DNA from: Sphaerochaetaceae bacterium
GTDB taxonomy: Bacteria > Spirochaetota > Spirochaetia > Sphaerochaetales > Sphaerochaetaceae
Reading direction: 5' to 3'
Assembly: GCA_024405065.1 (NCBI GenBank)
Contig: JAKSPF010000005.1
Location: forward strand, 1-19,547
Length of the DNA stretch: 19,547 bases
Position 1 is the first letter of the stretch; each line of letters begins with the position of its first letter. A program made the position numbers and the translations under genes. Positions 7,590 through 15,511 of this stretch are shown piece after piece. The notes beneath the pieces were generated by a model. It searched no databases and was not told the origin of the DNA. It saw nothing but the letters and a program-made list of their open reading frames with translations.

Positions 7590-8674
7590 ACACAAATTTG
7601 AAAATGCCGCTGATACGTTTGGCAAAACGTGATTCATTGAAACCTTCCGTTGTTTGGGCAATCAGAATTGCATCGGTAGTTCTTGCACTTTTACTCGGTA
7701 TGATTCCGATTATTATGGCAGGAAAAAATCCGTTTGTTTCGTACGGGATAATGATTGAAGGAGCTTTAAGCAAACCCGGATACATCAGACAGACTGTAAA
7801 GAGAGCAATTCCTCTACTCGGAACGGCTCTTGCCATTGCCCCGTGTTTCAAAATGAAATTTTGGAACATCGGTGCTGAAGGTCAGATAACATTCGGAGCG
7901 ATAATTTCTTCTGCAATAGCAATTTACCTCGGAAAGTCACTCCCCTCGTTTCCCCTTCTTGTACTTATGGCAGTTGCCGGAGCAATAGGCGGAGGTATTT
8001 GGGCTTTCATACCGGGTTATTTCAAAGCAAAATACAACACCAATGAAACTCTCTTCACCCTCATGATGAACTACATTGCCATAGGAATAGTACGCTGGCT
8101 TCAGGGCGGACCCTGGGAGGGAAGAAAAGGAACACAGATGATTCCCATGTTTCCCGATGCAGCAAGGCTTCCCAACGTACTTGGGATATACTGCGGGTGG
8201 ATAATCATTCTTGTACTCGTTGTCATCATTCATGTGTACATGAACTTCACAAAGCATGGGTATGAAGTTGCAGTCATCGGTGACTCCGAAAATACCGCAA
8301 GATATGCAGGTATGAACGTGGGTTGGATAATGATGAGAACAATGTTCCTTTCAGGGGCAATCTGCGGAATAGTCGGCTGGATGTTGGTTTCCGGTGCAAA
8401 CGGCACATTGAACAGTGATGTTGCCGGAGGTGTAGGATTCACGGCAATAACAGTGGCATGGCTCAGCCAGCTGAACAGTTTTGCAATGGTTGTAATTGCA
8501 GCGATGTTGGCAGTAATCGGAAAAGGTTCGGCAACATTGCAGACAAAACTTTCCGTTCCGGCTTCGGTTGCGGACATTATATCGGGTGTACTCCTCTTCT
8601 GTATGCTCGGCTGTGAGTTTTTCATAAATTACAAGATCATATTAAGAGGCAAGTCCGATAAGGAGGTGCAGTAA
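7586..8674 (+). CDS. BMP-family ABC importer, permease 1 (NupP/YufP-like)
   Basis: The 362-residue protein belongs to the branched BPD_transp_2 permease family (ribose, nucleoside and branched amino acid importers). It shows about ten hydrophobic helices beginning near residue 25. Segments such as FWNIGAEGQITFGAI (about 92-106), NTNETLFTLMMNYIAIG and GDSENTARYAGMNV are typical of nucleoside permeases; the last is the cytoplasmic coupling loop to the ATPase. The ATG overlaps the ATPase stop by four bases (ATGA), with GGAGGAG upstream. It pairs with the next gene to form a heterodimeric channel in the inner membrane. Confidence 0.9.
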   Translation: MNTNLKMPLIRLAKRDSLKPSVVWAIRIASVVLALLLGMIPIIMAGKNPFVSYGIMIEGALSKPGYIRQTVKRAIPLLGTALAIAPCFKMKFWNIGAEGQITFGAIISSAIAIYLGKSLPSFPLLVLMAVAGAIGGGIWAFIPGYFKAKYNTNETLFTLMMNYIAIGIVRWLQGGPWEGRKGTQMIPMFPDAARLPNVLGIYCGWIIILVLVVIIHVYMNFTKHGYEVAVIGDSENTARYAGMNVGWIMMRTMFLSGAICGIVGWMLVSGANGTLNSDVAGGVGFTAITVAWLSQLNSFAMVVIAAMLAVIGKGSATLQTKLSVPASVADIISGVLLFCMLGCEFFINYKIILRGKSDKEVQ

Positions 8675-9660
8675 TGAATGCTCTGATTTTACTTTTAGGG
8701 GCTGCAGGTGCATACGGAACTGCACTGATGTTCGGTACTTTGGGTGAAGTACTCACCGAAAAATCAGGTAACATGAACCTCGGAGTTGAAGGTATCATGT
8801 ATATGGGAGGTATATTCGGTCTGATTGTTCCCAATGTTTATGAAATGGCAGTAGGCACAGGAAACGCCAATCCTTTTGTTGCAATTATGCTTGCCGTGAT
8901 TTCTTCCTTTGCTGTCGGAGCATTTGCAGGTGCACTGTTCAGCTTCATTACGGTCACATTGCGAGCCAACCAGAACGTCACAGGTCTTGCAATGGCCACG
9001 TTCGGAACCGGAGTTGCAAAATTTGTCGGAGAGCTGAGGCGTCTTAAAGTCGGTGGCTATGTTACGTTGTCAAATGAACTCAAATTCGCATTTGATAACC
9101 ACTTTATGCCCCAGTTTCTTAAAGACATACCGGTTATAGGGAGAATTCTCTTCAATCAGAGTGAATTCTTCTACCTTGCAATCATTCTTGCAATTGCCAT
9201 GCATTTCTTTCTGACAAAAACAAAAACAGGACTTTATCTCAGAGCCGTAGGTGAATCACCCGTTACTGCAGATGCAGCCGGAATAAACATCACCAAATAC
9301 AAATATCTTGCTACCATAGTAGGAGGAGGCATTTCAGCGGTCGGAGGAATGGTTTACACAATGACAACAGCCGGTTGCGTTTGGATTGAAGCATCTCTGT
9401 CAGGAACCGGTTGGCTGGCCGTTGCCCTTGTCATATTCTGCACATGGAGACCTTTGAACTCAATGTGGGCGTCAATATTGTTCGGCGCATTGATGATTAT
9501 GTATTTGAGAATTGTTATACCTTTCTTTCCTACAGAACTGTACAAAATACTTCCGTATGCGGTAACCATAGTGGTGCTCGTCATCACAAGCACAAGAAAT
9601 ATCAAAGATAAACAGCCTCCGGCATCGTTGGGGCTTAACTATTTCAGAGAGGAACGATAA
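8674..9660 (+). CDS. BMP-family ABC importer, permease 2 (NupQ/YufQ-like)
   Basis: This 328-residue membrane protein is the second permease. Near the N-terminus it has TLGEVLTEKSGNMNLGVEGIMYMGG, the hallmark of this subunit, and later the coupling-loop sequence RAVGESPVTADAAGINI. Hydrophobic helices cover most of the chain. It overlaps the first permease by one base (TAATG) and has a near-perfect AAGGAGGTG ribosome site. It ends 40 bp before the receptor gene, with a small hairpin in the gap. Confidence 0.9.
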   Translation: MNALILLLGAAGAYGTALMFGTLGEVLTEKSGNMNLGVEGIMYMGGIFGLIVPNVYEMAVGTGNANPFVAIMLAVISSFAVGAFAGALFSFITVTLRANQNVTGLAMATFGTGVAKFVGELRRLKVGGYVTLSNELKFAFDNHFMPQFLKDIPVIGRILFNQSEFFYLAIILAIAMHFFLTKTKTGLYLRAVGESPVTADAAGINITKYKYLATIVGGGISAVGGMVYTMTTAGCVWIEASLSGTGWLAVALVIFCTWRPLNSMWASILFGALMIMYLRIVIPFFPTELYKILPYAVTIVVLVITSTRNIKDKQPPASLGLNYFREER

Positions 9661-9661
9661 G

Positions 9662-9679
9662 CAGGTATTCCGATACCTG
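9662..9679 (+). repeat. Hairpin between permease 2 and the receptor gene
   Basis: A perfect 7-bp stem CAGGTAT / ATACCTG closes a TCCG tetraloop and lies 2 bp after the permease stop, directly ahead of the receptor ribosome site. No T run follows, so it is not a classic terminator. It could protect the receptor mRNA or bind a regulator. Its right arm plus flank, TACCTGATA, repeats a 9-mer in the operon's upstream palindrome. Confidence 0.55.
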
Positions 9680-9700
9680 ATAAGGAAAAAAGGAGTGAAT

Positions 9701-10936
9701 ATGAAAAAAACATTGACTGTATTGCTCAGCCTGATGTTGATTTGTGTTCTGTTTGTTTCCTGCGGAAAGAAAACAACAGAAACTTCATCATCAACGGAAA
9801 AAGCTGTTGCAAAAGCCACAAAAATCGGTTTTGTGGTAATTAATGACGAGTCCGATCAGGGTTACACTTGGAACTTTATGAACGGAATGAATGCTGCCCT
9901 TGAAAAACTCAAGGCTGAAGGTTACAACATTGAACTGCTGGTGAAGAGAAACACTACTGAGTCCTCTATCTGCAAAGACTACAATACAGAACTTGCAGAG
10001 GAAGGATGCGCGGTAATTTTCAACAACAGCTACGGATTTGAACCTTATATGCTTGAAGCAGCAAAGGAATATCCGGATGTGCAGTTTGTCGGAATGACAA
10101 ACTGCGGCGGACAGTTTGATAACAATACGAACACATTTAACGCATTTGCATCAATTTATGAGGGTCGTTATGCAGCAGGAGTCGTTGCCGGCCTGAAACT
10201 TCAGGAAATGATTGATAACGGAAAAATCAAAGCAGATCAGGCAGTAATAGGATATGTAGGTGCGTTCTCGTTTGCAGAAGTGATTTCCGGTATGACATCC
10301 TACTTCCTCGGAGTAAGAAGTGTATGCCCGAGTGCGACAATGAAAGTTTACTTTGTAGGTACGTGGGGTGATGCAACCCTTGAGGAAGCTGCAGCAAATG
10401 CACTCATTGATAAAGGTGCAGTGATGATTTCACAGCATTCTGACACAACCTCCCCTGCCCTTGCAGCCCAGAAAGCCGGAGTATTCCACACAGGGTACAA
10501 CACGGATATGACCGGTGCTGCTCCGAATGCTTCAATTGTTTCATGCAGAATCAACTGGGAACCCTACTTCTACACATTCATCAAAAACCTTATTGACGGC
10601 AAGAAAAACAATCCTGACTATACCGGAACAATGGCTGAAGGTGCAGTTCTGTTGACTGAAATCAATGAAAAGATTGCAGCAAAAGGAACAAAGGAAAAAG
10701 TTGAAAAGGTAATTGAAGAACTGAAGAGCGGAAAGAGACAGGTATTTGATACATCAACGTTCACAGTTGAGGGAAAAAAACTTGATCATGCTTTTGCACT
10801 TGATACGGACGGAGACTTTACACCGGATAAAGAAGAAGCTGTATATGATGGTGCATTCCATGAGTCAAAGTTCCAGAGCGCTCCGTATTTTGCAATTCAG
10901 ATTGACGGAATTGAGTGGCTCAATGCGGCATTCTGA
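9701..10936 (+). CDS. BMP-family substrate-binding lipoprotein (PnrA-like receptor)
   Basis: The 411-residue product starts at ATG 9701, with GGAG 5 nt upstream; an in-frame GTG at 9695 overlaps that site and is less likely. The signal peptide ends at Cys21 in LFVSCGKK, a lipobox. The mature part matches the BMP/Med family of periplasmic receptors: IGFVVINDESDQGYTWNF near residue 44, then VIGYVGAFSFAEVISGM, LIDKGAVMISQHSDTT and the hinge segment HTGYNTDMTG. The family includes the treponemal purine-nucleoside receptor PnrA and related adenine/nucleoside binders. This subtype resembles the group with QHxDTTxP and GYNxDM motifs more than classical TmpC. It is the last gene of the operon. The exact ligand is not readable from the sequence. 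Confidence 0.88.
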   Translation: MKKTLTVLLSLMLICVLFVSCGKKTTETSSSTEKAVAKATKIGFVVINDESDQGYTWNFMNGMNAALEKLKAEGYNIELLVKRNTTESSICKDYNTELAEEGCAVIFNNSYGFEPYMLEAAKEYPDVQFVGMTNCGGQFDNNTNTFNAFASIYEGRYAAGVVAGLKLQEMIDNGKIKADQAVIGYVGAFSFAEVISGMTSYFLGVRSVCPSATMKVYFVGTWGDATLEEAAANALIDKGAVMISQHSDTTSPALAAQKAGVFHTGYNTDMTGAAPNASIVSCRINWEPYFYTFIKNLIDGKKNNPDYTGTMAEGAVLLTEINEKIAAKGTKEKVEKVIEELKSGKRQVFDTSTFTVEGKKLDHAFALDTDGDFTPDKEEAVYDGAFHESKFQSAPYFAIQIDGIEWLNAAF

Positions 10937-11007
10937 TATCGCTTTGGAGAAAATTGCAAAACCTTGCTTCGTGAAGATTGGGCTTTGAAAGGTTTCTCCT
11001 CGGTTAC

Positions 11008-11046
11008 AAAAAAGAGGTTCGGTATGATTCCGAACCTCTTTTTTTT
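11008..11046. terminator. Strong bidirectional terminator between convergent genes
   Basis: A long stem is closed around a 7-nt loop: AAGAGGTTCGG pairs perfectly with CCGAACCTCTT, preceded by an A run (from 11008) and followed by a T run (to 11046). It works in both directions, ending the transporter operon on the plus strand and the adk/condensation-protein transcript on the minus strand. Confidence 0.95.
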
Positions 11047-11097
11047 ACTCAAAATCACCAACTCAGCTGATAATCACGATTCAGTTGCTCTCTCTTA

Positions 11098-12447
11098 TCA
11101 GTTTTTTGTGATCTCTGAAAGACTTGCACTCGGACTTTTCACAATTGCAGAAATGAATGAAACAAACTTTTTATGGAAGAAATCAATATCCTGCGATGTT
11201 GTGAGAATTTTCTGACAGTCATATAACATTGTAGCTTCACCTGTCTCTGTATCGTAAAGCATCATGATGTATGCAGGAAGCGGAAACTTTCCGTTGGAGT
11301 ACAGCTGGAAATCGTAGCCGTTTATCTTGCTCATGGGAACAAAACTGAATGTACAGAATTCCATATACTCAAAAACACCGAAATTGTAGATTTTCCTTAT
11401 TATGTCCTCAAACTCAAGATCCGGATACCCTATGTGTCTCAGCAACTGGTTTTCATCTGCAGAAAAAACATCAAAGTTTTCAGCAAAACTCTTATCCCAG
11501 TCAAATTGACAGAGAACACCTTGACTCTGAACCATAGTGCCCAAAGTTTTTCTCTCAGACACGGTTCCTCTGCAGTTACAGAGGTTCAAGTTATACGAAG
11601 GCACTCTTTTGTGCATATCACTACTTACCATATTCATCACATAGAACATGAAACTTGCCATGGACTGCCTGTGCTCTGTACAGTATCTTTCAACCTCTTT
11701 ACACAAATCTGCGGAAATCTTTTTTGCATCGGCAACAGTATCACTTTTAAGCATGAAATTCTTTATTGCTTTGCGACCCTTTTTGAGCTGTTTCTGCCAA
11801 ATCGGGTTATCTTCCGAGTGAATTCCGGTGTATCGGGGAAACGGACGGCTCTTGAAAAAGTCCTGAAAAAATTTACAGTCCTTCTCAAGCTGTTCTTTAT
11901 TATTTTTTATCTTTATATCCCTTATGATGAACTGTTCAAACTGAGACGGTGCAGGGGGGAGTTCTTTTCCGCTTTCAACGGCATCGTAACAACACAGAAC
12001 ATCATTTGCCAGATTTGCAATTCCGTAGGTATCCACGGCTAAATGACAGACTTTAAAGAAAACCATATACTCTTTTTTGTCGGCGAGATAAATATAGTTA
12101 GGCTCAATCATCCTGCCGTGTTTGAAATCAATTCCCGGCTTTCTGTACTTGTCTATAAAGGCAGTAAATTCCTCTTCGGATTTGAACTCATACATCGGAA
12201 TGTCGGTGATTACAACTTTATCCTGAATGTATTGCATAAGCTGTTTGTCTTTTTTCTCAAAACACAGTCTCAAACAGTCATTTCTTTCAACAACAAGGTT
12301 TATTGCCTTTGTCATTATGTCCCATTCAACTTTTCTGCCAACGGAAATTGAAAAAAGAATATTGTAAAGCCTCTTGAACGGTGAATATTTTCCCTGAAGA
12401 TTCACAACATCCTGAGATCTTGTAAGCGGATAATAATTTCTTTCCAT
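11098..12447 (-). CDS. Free-standing NRPS-type condensation-domain protein
   Basis: The 449-residue protein reads as one condensation (C) domain of the CoA-dependent acyltransferase superfamily. It opens with YYPLTRSQ (5-12). ERNDCLRLCF (54-63) matches the family's first conserved block. The catalytic HHxxxDG motif is CHLAVDT (134-140): the second, catalytic His135 and Asp139 are kept, while the first His and final Gly are changed. Later blocks are also recognisable: NCRGTVSERKTLGTM (291-305) and the SFAEN...LLRHIGYPDLEFEDII stretch (320-350). C domains join acyl or aminoacyl groups to amines or alcohols. No adenylation domain, carrier protein or thioesterase is nearby, so it may act on free or CoA-bound substrates, like PapA5-type acyltransferases. 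It starts 12 bp after the adk stop, with GGGGAAGGA close upstream, and is probably co-transcribed with adk. Substrates are unknown. Confidence 0.75.
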   Translation of the reverse strand: MERNYYPLTRSQDVVNLQGKYSPFKRLYNILFSISVGRKVEWDIMTKAINLVVERNDCLRLCFEKKDKQLMQYIQDKVVITDIPMYEFKSEEEFTAFIDKYRKPGIDFKHGRMIEPNYIYLADKKEYMVFFKVCHLAVDTYGIANLANDVLCCYDAVESGKELPPAPSQFEQFIIRDIKIKNNKEQLEKDCKFFQDFFKSRPFPRYTGIHSEDNPIWQKQLKKGRKAIKNFMLKSDTVADAKKISADLCKEVERYCTEHRQSMASFMFYVMNMVSSDMHKRVPSYNLNLCNCRGTVSERKTLGTMVQSQGVLCQFDWDKSFAENFDVFSADENQLLRHIGYPDLEFEDIIRKIYNFGVFEYMEFCTFSFVPMSKINGYDFQLYSNGKFPLPAYIMMLYDTETGEATMLYDCQKILTTSQDIDFFHKKFVSFISAIVKSPSASLSEITKN

Positions 12448-12459
12448 GTCCTTCCCCTA

Positions 12460-13095
12460 TCAGCCGTTCAGAGCCTTCTTTGTGAGCTCAAACACATCTT
12501 CCGGTTGCAGTCTGTTGTTGGTTTTCACGTTCCTAATCAAACCCCTCTCTGTGTAATAATCAATGAGCGGCTGAGTCTGAGAAGTATACACCTCAAGTCT
12601 GTGTTTGATTGCATCTTCCTTGTCATCATCTCGCTGAATCAGGTCTTCACCCGTCTCATCATCTTTTCCGGCAACTTTGGGCGGATTGAATACTATGTGA
12701 TAAATTCTTCCGGTAGAAGGACACATTCTGCGACCTGAAAGTCTTTCAATAACCTCTTCACTTGAAATATCAAAATTCACAACTGCATCAATATCCGTCA
12801 TCTCTGCAAGAGCATCTGCCTGGGCAATCGTTCTTGGAAAACCGTCCAGAATGAAACCTTTTGCACAATCCGACTCGGAAATTCTGTTTCTTACCATCTC
12901 AATTGTTATAGAGTCAGGAACCAAACCGCCGGAACCAAGTATTGATTTCACCTGAAGTCCGAGCGGCGTTTCGTTCTTTATGTTATTTCTGAAAAGATCT
13001 CCCGTTGAAATATGCGGAATTCCGTAATAATCCTTTGCCTTTGCAGCAATTGTTCCCTTTCCGGCTCCCGGAGGGCCTAAAAAAACCATTTTCAT
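12460..13095 (-). CDS. adk: Adenylate kinase
   Basis: The 211-residue enzyme interconverts ATP + AMP with two ADP. The P-loop GPPGAGKGT (7-15) is at the N-terminus, followed by ISTGDLFRNN, the AMP site, and ILDGFPRTIAQADAL. The long LID domain runs from RRMCPSTGRIYH to ETGEDLIQRDDD. The LID has only one Cys, so it is the hydrogen-bonded rather than zinc-binding type. ATG 13095 is chosen over an upstream ATG at 13128 because AGGAG lies 8 nt before it and MKMVFLGPPG is the family's normal start. It leads a two-gene unit with the condensation-domain gene. Confidence 0.96.
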   Translation of the reverse strand: MKMVFLGPPGAGKGTIAAKAKDYYGIPHISTGDLFRNNIKNETPLGLQVKSILGSGGLVPDSITIEMVRNRISESDCAKGFILDGFPRTIAQADALAEMTDIDAVVNFDISSEEVIERLSGRRMCPSTGRIYHIVFNPPKVAGKDDETGEDLIQRDDDKEDAIKHRLEVYTSQTQPLIDYYTERGLIRNVKTNNRLQPEDVFELTKKALNG

Positions 13096-13150
13096 TTGAA
13101 GTTCTCCTTTTTTTTGCTCTGAAATCACAACGTTTCAGAACTACTTGTGA

Positions 13151-13180
13151 ATACTAACAAAGGTTGTTGAGAAAATTCAA
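13151..13180 (-). promoter_or_regulatory. Candidate promoter of adk
   Basis: On the minus strand TTGAAT (13180-13175) and TAGTAT (13156-13151) are 18 nt apart, about 55 bp before the adk start. It overlaps the divergent promoter of the TPR lipoprotein gene, so the two could compete for polymerase. Confidence 0.5.
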
Positions 13181-13195
13181 GGCTTAGATTAAAAT
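13167..13195 (+). promoter_or_regulatory. Promoter of the TPR lipoprotein gene
   Basis: TTGAGA (13167-13172) and TAAAAT (13190-13195) have an exact 17-nt spacer. The transcript would start near 13202; a 6-bp hairpin (GAAGTT / AACTTC, 13206-13222) lies in the 40-nt leader. Confidence 0.65.
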
Positions 13196-13241
13196 TGCGA
13201 TATTCCGAAGTTGCGGTAACTTCTGAAGTTGAGATGAACTG

Positions 13242-13865
13242 ATGTTGAAAAAAAATTTTTCATGCGTATTGATTATTGTACTCGTCACAATTTTTTTTGT
13301 TTCCTGTGACACTTTGCGTGAAAACAGAGCAAATGTAGCTGATGCCGCAATCAATCTTGCCCAAAGATACATTGATGACGGCAATTTTAATGCTGCAGCG
13401 AATGTATACAAACAGGCAAAAGAAAAAACAGACGATTACAGGATTTCATATAACCTTGCACTTGTTCTTGCACAGGCAAAAAGATACGACGAAGCACTGA
13501 AAGAGTGTGAATACGCCATGAAAAAATATCCCGAGCAAAAAGATGAAGTTTTCATGAAATCCTATGCGGAATACCTGAGACTTGCGGGTGAAACAGAAAA
13601 GGCAGCAGATGTGTACAGGCAGTTGATTGACCGCTTTCCTGATGATGACGATACGGCAATCAGAATAAATTACATAAATTTTCTCTTTGAGTGCAATATG
13701 GACAAAAAGGCCTACGATGAAGCACTCTACCTATGGCAAATAAAAATTTATAAGCAGGACGAACACAAGAAGAAAGATGCCAGAACCGTTGCGGAATTTC
13801 TGTATCGTGTCAAACCTGAAGAGTGGGAAGCCGTTTACAAAACCTTTAACAGCTTACATAACTAA
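13242..13865 (+). CDS. Small TPR-repeat lipoprotein
   Basis: The 207-residue product begins with a signal peptide and lipobox FFVSC (Cys22, followed by Asp23). Residues about 35-150 form tetratricopeptide-like helical pairs, for example AINLAQRYIDDGNFNAAANV, NLALVLAQAKRYDEALKECE and AEYLRLAGETEKAADVYRQL, spaced about 34 residues apart. Such proteins are usually scaffolds for envelope complexes; no enzymatic motif is seen. The ribosome site is weak (GAG about 7 nt upstream of ATG 13242). The last 12 bases overlap the convergent chrA-like gene, so there is no room for a terminator between the two genes. The Asp after the lipid-bearing Cys would favour inner-membrane retention in E. coli, but spirochaete sorting rules differ. 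The specific role is unknown. Confidence 0.75.
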   Translation: MLKKNFSCVLIIVLVTIFFVSCDTLRENRANVADAAINLAQRYIDDGNFNAAANVYKQAKEKTDDYRISYNLALVLAQAKRYDEALKECEYAMKKYPEQKDEVFMKSYAEYLRLAGETEKAADVYRQLIDRFPDDDDTAIRINYINFLFECNMDKKAYDEALYLWQIKIYKQDEHKKKDARTVAEFLYRVKPEEWEAVYKTFNSLHN

Positions 13866-14387
13866 CATGCCGAATGCGGCACCGATTAAAATCCATAACA
13901 ACGGGTGAATTTTTTTGAATTTTATCATGAAAAAAAGCATTGTGAGATAAGCAATCAATGCAACCGGCATTATTTCCGAGCCATTGAAAAGAGTGACCTT
14001 GGCAACTTGCCAAAGAGCATAGGCAACAAGACCGATTACAGACGCTCTCAAAAAAGAAAAAACAGTTTTTACTATCGGATGTTCACTGAATTTATTTAAA
14101 AAAGCCGAAATTATCAATATGATAATCACTGACGGAGTAATAAGACCAAGGGTTGCAACAAGACCCCCGACAACGTTTGCTACCGTACATCCCACATAGG
14201 TAGCCATATTAACACCAATCGGTCCGGGCGTAGATTCACTTATTGCAATCATATCGGCAAGGTTCTGTGCAGTAAACCAACCCGTTCTTGCTCCAAGATC
14301 AAAGAGAAACGGTACAGTTGCCATGCCACCACCGACTGAAAACAACCCTATTTTGAAAAATTCACAAAAAAGCCGGATGTAAACCAT
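13854..14387 (-). CDS. Chromate transporter family half-protein (second subunit)
   Basis: The 177-residue membrane protein is a single chromate-transporter (PF02417-type) domain. It shows FFKIGLFSVGGGMATVPFL near the N-terminus, ISESTPGPIGVNMATYVG and GGLVATLGLITPS, then several hydrophobic helices. In short-chain ChrA systems two such half-size proteins are encoded by adjacent genes and form the CHR transporter, reported to export chromate, though the native substrate in many species is uncertain. ATG 14387 overlaps the TAA of the first half by one base (TAATG) and has GGGGTG upstream; a GTG at 14402 is an alternative. This half looks intact, but its partner is interrupted. Confidence 0.85.
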   Translation of the reverse strand: MVYIRLFCEFFKIGLFSVGGGMATVPFLFDLGARTGWFTAQNLADMIAISESTPGPIGVNMATYVGCTVANVVGGLVATLGLITPSVIIILIISAFLNKFSEHPIVKTVFSFLRASVIGLVAYALWQVAKVTLFNGSEIMPVALIAYLTMLFFMIKFKKIHPLLWILIGAAFGMLVM

Positions 14388-14959
14388 TACTTCACCCCAC
14401 ACCCTTTTCTCTCTTTGATGAAAAAGAAACTGACAGAAAACAAAACTGTAAAAATAACAATCAACACAGGAGAAATACCGGCAAAAATTTCCAAAGCAAA
14501 AACTGTACAGGCAATTATTGCTTTATCAGGAGACTTAAGAGACTTTGAAGACATCTTGAAAATGCTTGAACTTATAAGAGCACAAACCGCAACTCTTATA
14601 CCTGAAAAAGCACGCTGAAACAGAGGATTTGAACTCATTACCGCAATAACCGATGAAAGAACGGTGATTATGACAATACTCGGAAACACAATACCCAAAG
14701 TCGCTGAAATTGCACCGGCTACCCCCCGCTCTTTTTTTCAGATAAAGGTTGCGGTATTTACCGCTATGATTCCGGGAGTACACTGTCCTATTGCAAAATA
14801 GTTCATAAGTTCTTCTTCTGTAACCCAGTTGTGAGTATCTATACACTCACGCTCAAGCAGAGGCAGCATCGCATAACCTCCGCCGAACATAAACAGACCA
14901 ATCTTTGCAAATGTTGTAAAAAGTTCAAAAAGACCACTATTTATTTTATCACGGCTCAT
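14387..14959 (-). pseudogene. Chromate transporter family half-protein (first subunit), interrupted by in-frame TGA
   Basis: The gene starts at ATG 14959, overlapping the rnhA stop by four bases (ATGA), with AGAGG upstream. It reads FAKIGLFMFGGGYAMLPLLE, IGQCTPGIIAVNTATFI for 73 codons, then meets TGA at 14740-14738. The same frame continues with KKERGVAGAISATLGIVFPS and further membrane helices to the TAA at 14389-14387, total 190 positions. Aligned without gaps to the second half (TYVG...GGLVATLG against TFI*...GAISATLG), the stop falls on the conserved Gly. An A7 and a G6 run lie just after the stop, so a compensated pair of frameshifts is a weaker alternative. Unless UGA is read through, the product is a short fragment without most helices. 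Confidence 0.8.
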
Positions 14960-15402
14960 AAAAACCTCTGCATCTCCGCTCTTACCATTGAATCACACAT
15001 TTCATTGAACTTGATACCTGCATGTCCTTTCACCCAGTTCCACCGTATCTTACCGGAATGGTTAAGAACATCAAGTTCTTCCCATAATTCACGGTTTTTT
15101 ACAGGTTTCTTTGATGCAGTCTTCCAACCGTTCTTTTTCCAGTTCTCAATCCACTGAGTAATTCCGTTCTGAACGTATTGACTGTCGGTAAATATGAAAA
15201 TCTCGTCATAGTCTCCGAGCAGAGAACACGCTTTAAGTGAGTTAATAACAGCAGTAAGTTCCATTATGTTGTTGGTTGTCTCTTTTTCTCCGCCACCGGA
15301 GCTGGTAACAATTTCACCGTTTGAAATAATCACAAACGCCCAACCTCCCGGACCGGGATTTCCGGAACAACCGCCGTCTGTAAAAACATCAAGTCTTTTC
15401 AT
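14956..15402 (-). CDS. rnhA: Ribonuclease HI
   Basis: The 148-residue enzyme cuts the RNA strand of RNA-DNA hybrids. All catalytic positions are present: Asp9 in FTDGGCSGNPGPGGWA, Glu48 in NIMELTA, Asp73 in FTDSQYVQNGI, His127 in VKGHAG and Asp137. The basic handle helix WKKNGWKTASKKPVKN is also present. The frame is open to ATG 15459, but ATG 15402 fits the family start. It lacks a clear ribosome site; a promoter-like pair (TTGATG 15440-15435, TAGTAT 15416-15411, 18 nt apart) would start RNA only about 2 nt before it, suggesting a nearly leaderless message. The stop overlaps the next gene by four bases (ATGA), so it heads a unit with the chrA-like genes. Confidence 0.92.
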   Translation of the reverse strand: MKRLDVFTDGGCSGNPGPGGWAFVIISNGEIVTSSGGGEKETTNNIMELTAVINSLKACSLLGDYDEIFIFTDSQYVQNGITQWIENWKKNGWKTASKKPVKNRELWEELDVLNHSGKIRWNWVKGHAGIKFNEMCDSMVRAEMQRFL

Positions 15403-15410
15403 ACACTGAA

Positions 15411-15440
15411 ATACTACTCTAAACCTGATATTGACATCAA
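15411..15440 (-). promoter_or_regulatory. Candidate rnhA promoter giving a nearly leaderless mRNA
   Basis: TTGATG and TAGTAT on the minus strand are spaced by 18 nt. The expected start, near 15404, is about 2 nt ahead of the favoured rnhA ATG. AT-rich DNA further upstream (15480-15550) could hold another promoter. Confidence 0.35.
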
Positions 15441-15511
15441 GTTGAACGGAATTTATCATCAGATAAAAAACCTGTAAGAAAAAGTTTTTATAGAAAAATA
15501 TTATATAAGAT

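Noticed and set aside
10937..11007. Small RNA or tRNA gene after the receptor gene
   Set aside because: Only short imperfect pairings (AAACCTT with AAGGTTT) are present; no tRNA arms or promoter could be found.
11434..12042. A 202-codon open frame on the plus strand
   Set aside because: It lies wholly antisense to the condensation-domain gene, has no family resemblance, and is a shadow of that gene's codon pattern.
14721..14737. Programmed frameshift in the first chrA half at the A7 and G6 runs
   Set aside because: Frames before and after the TGA are the same and align to relatives without a gap, so a single stop substitution explains it more simply than two compensating shifts.
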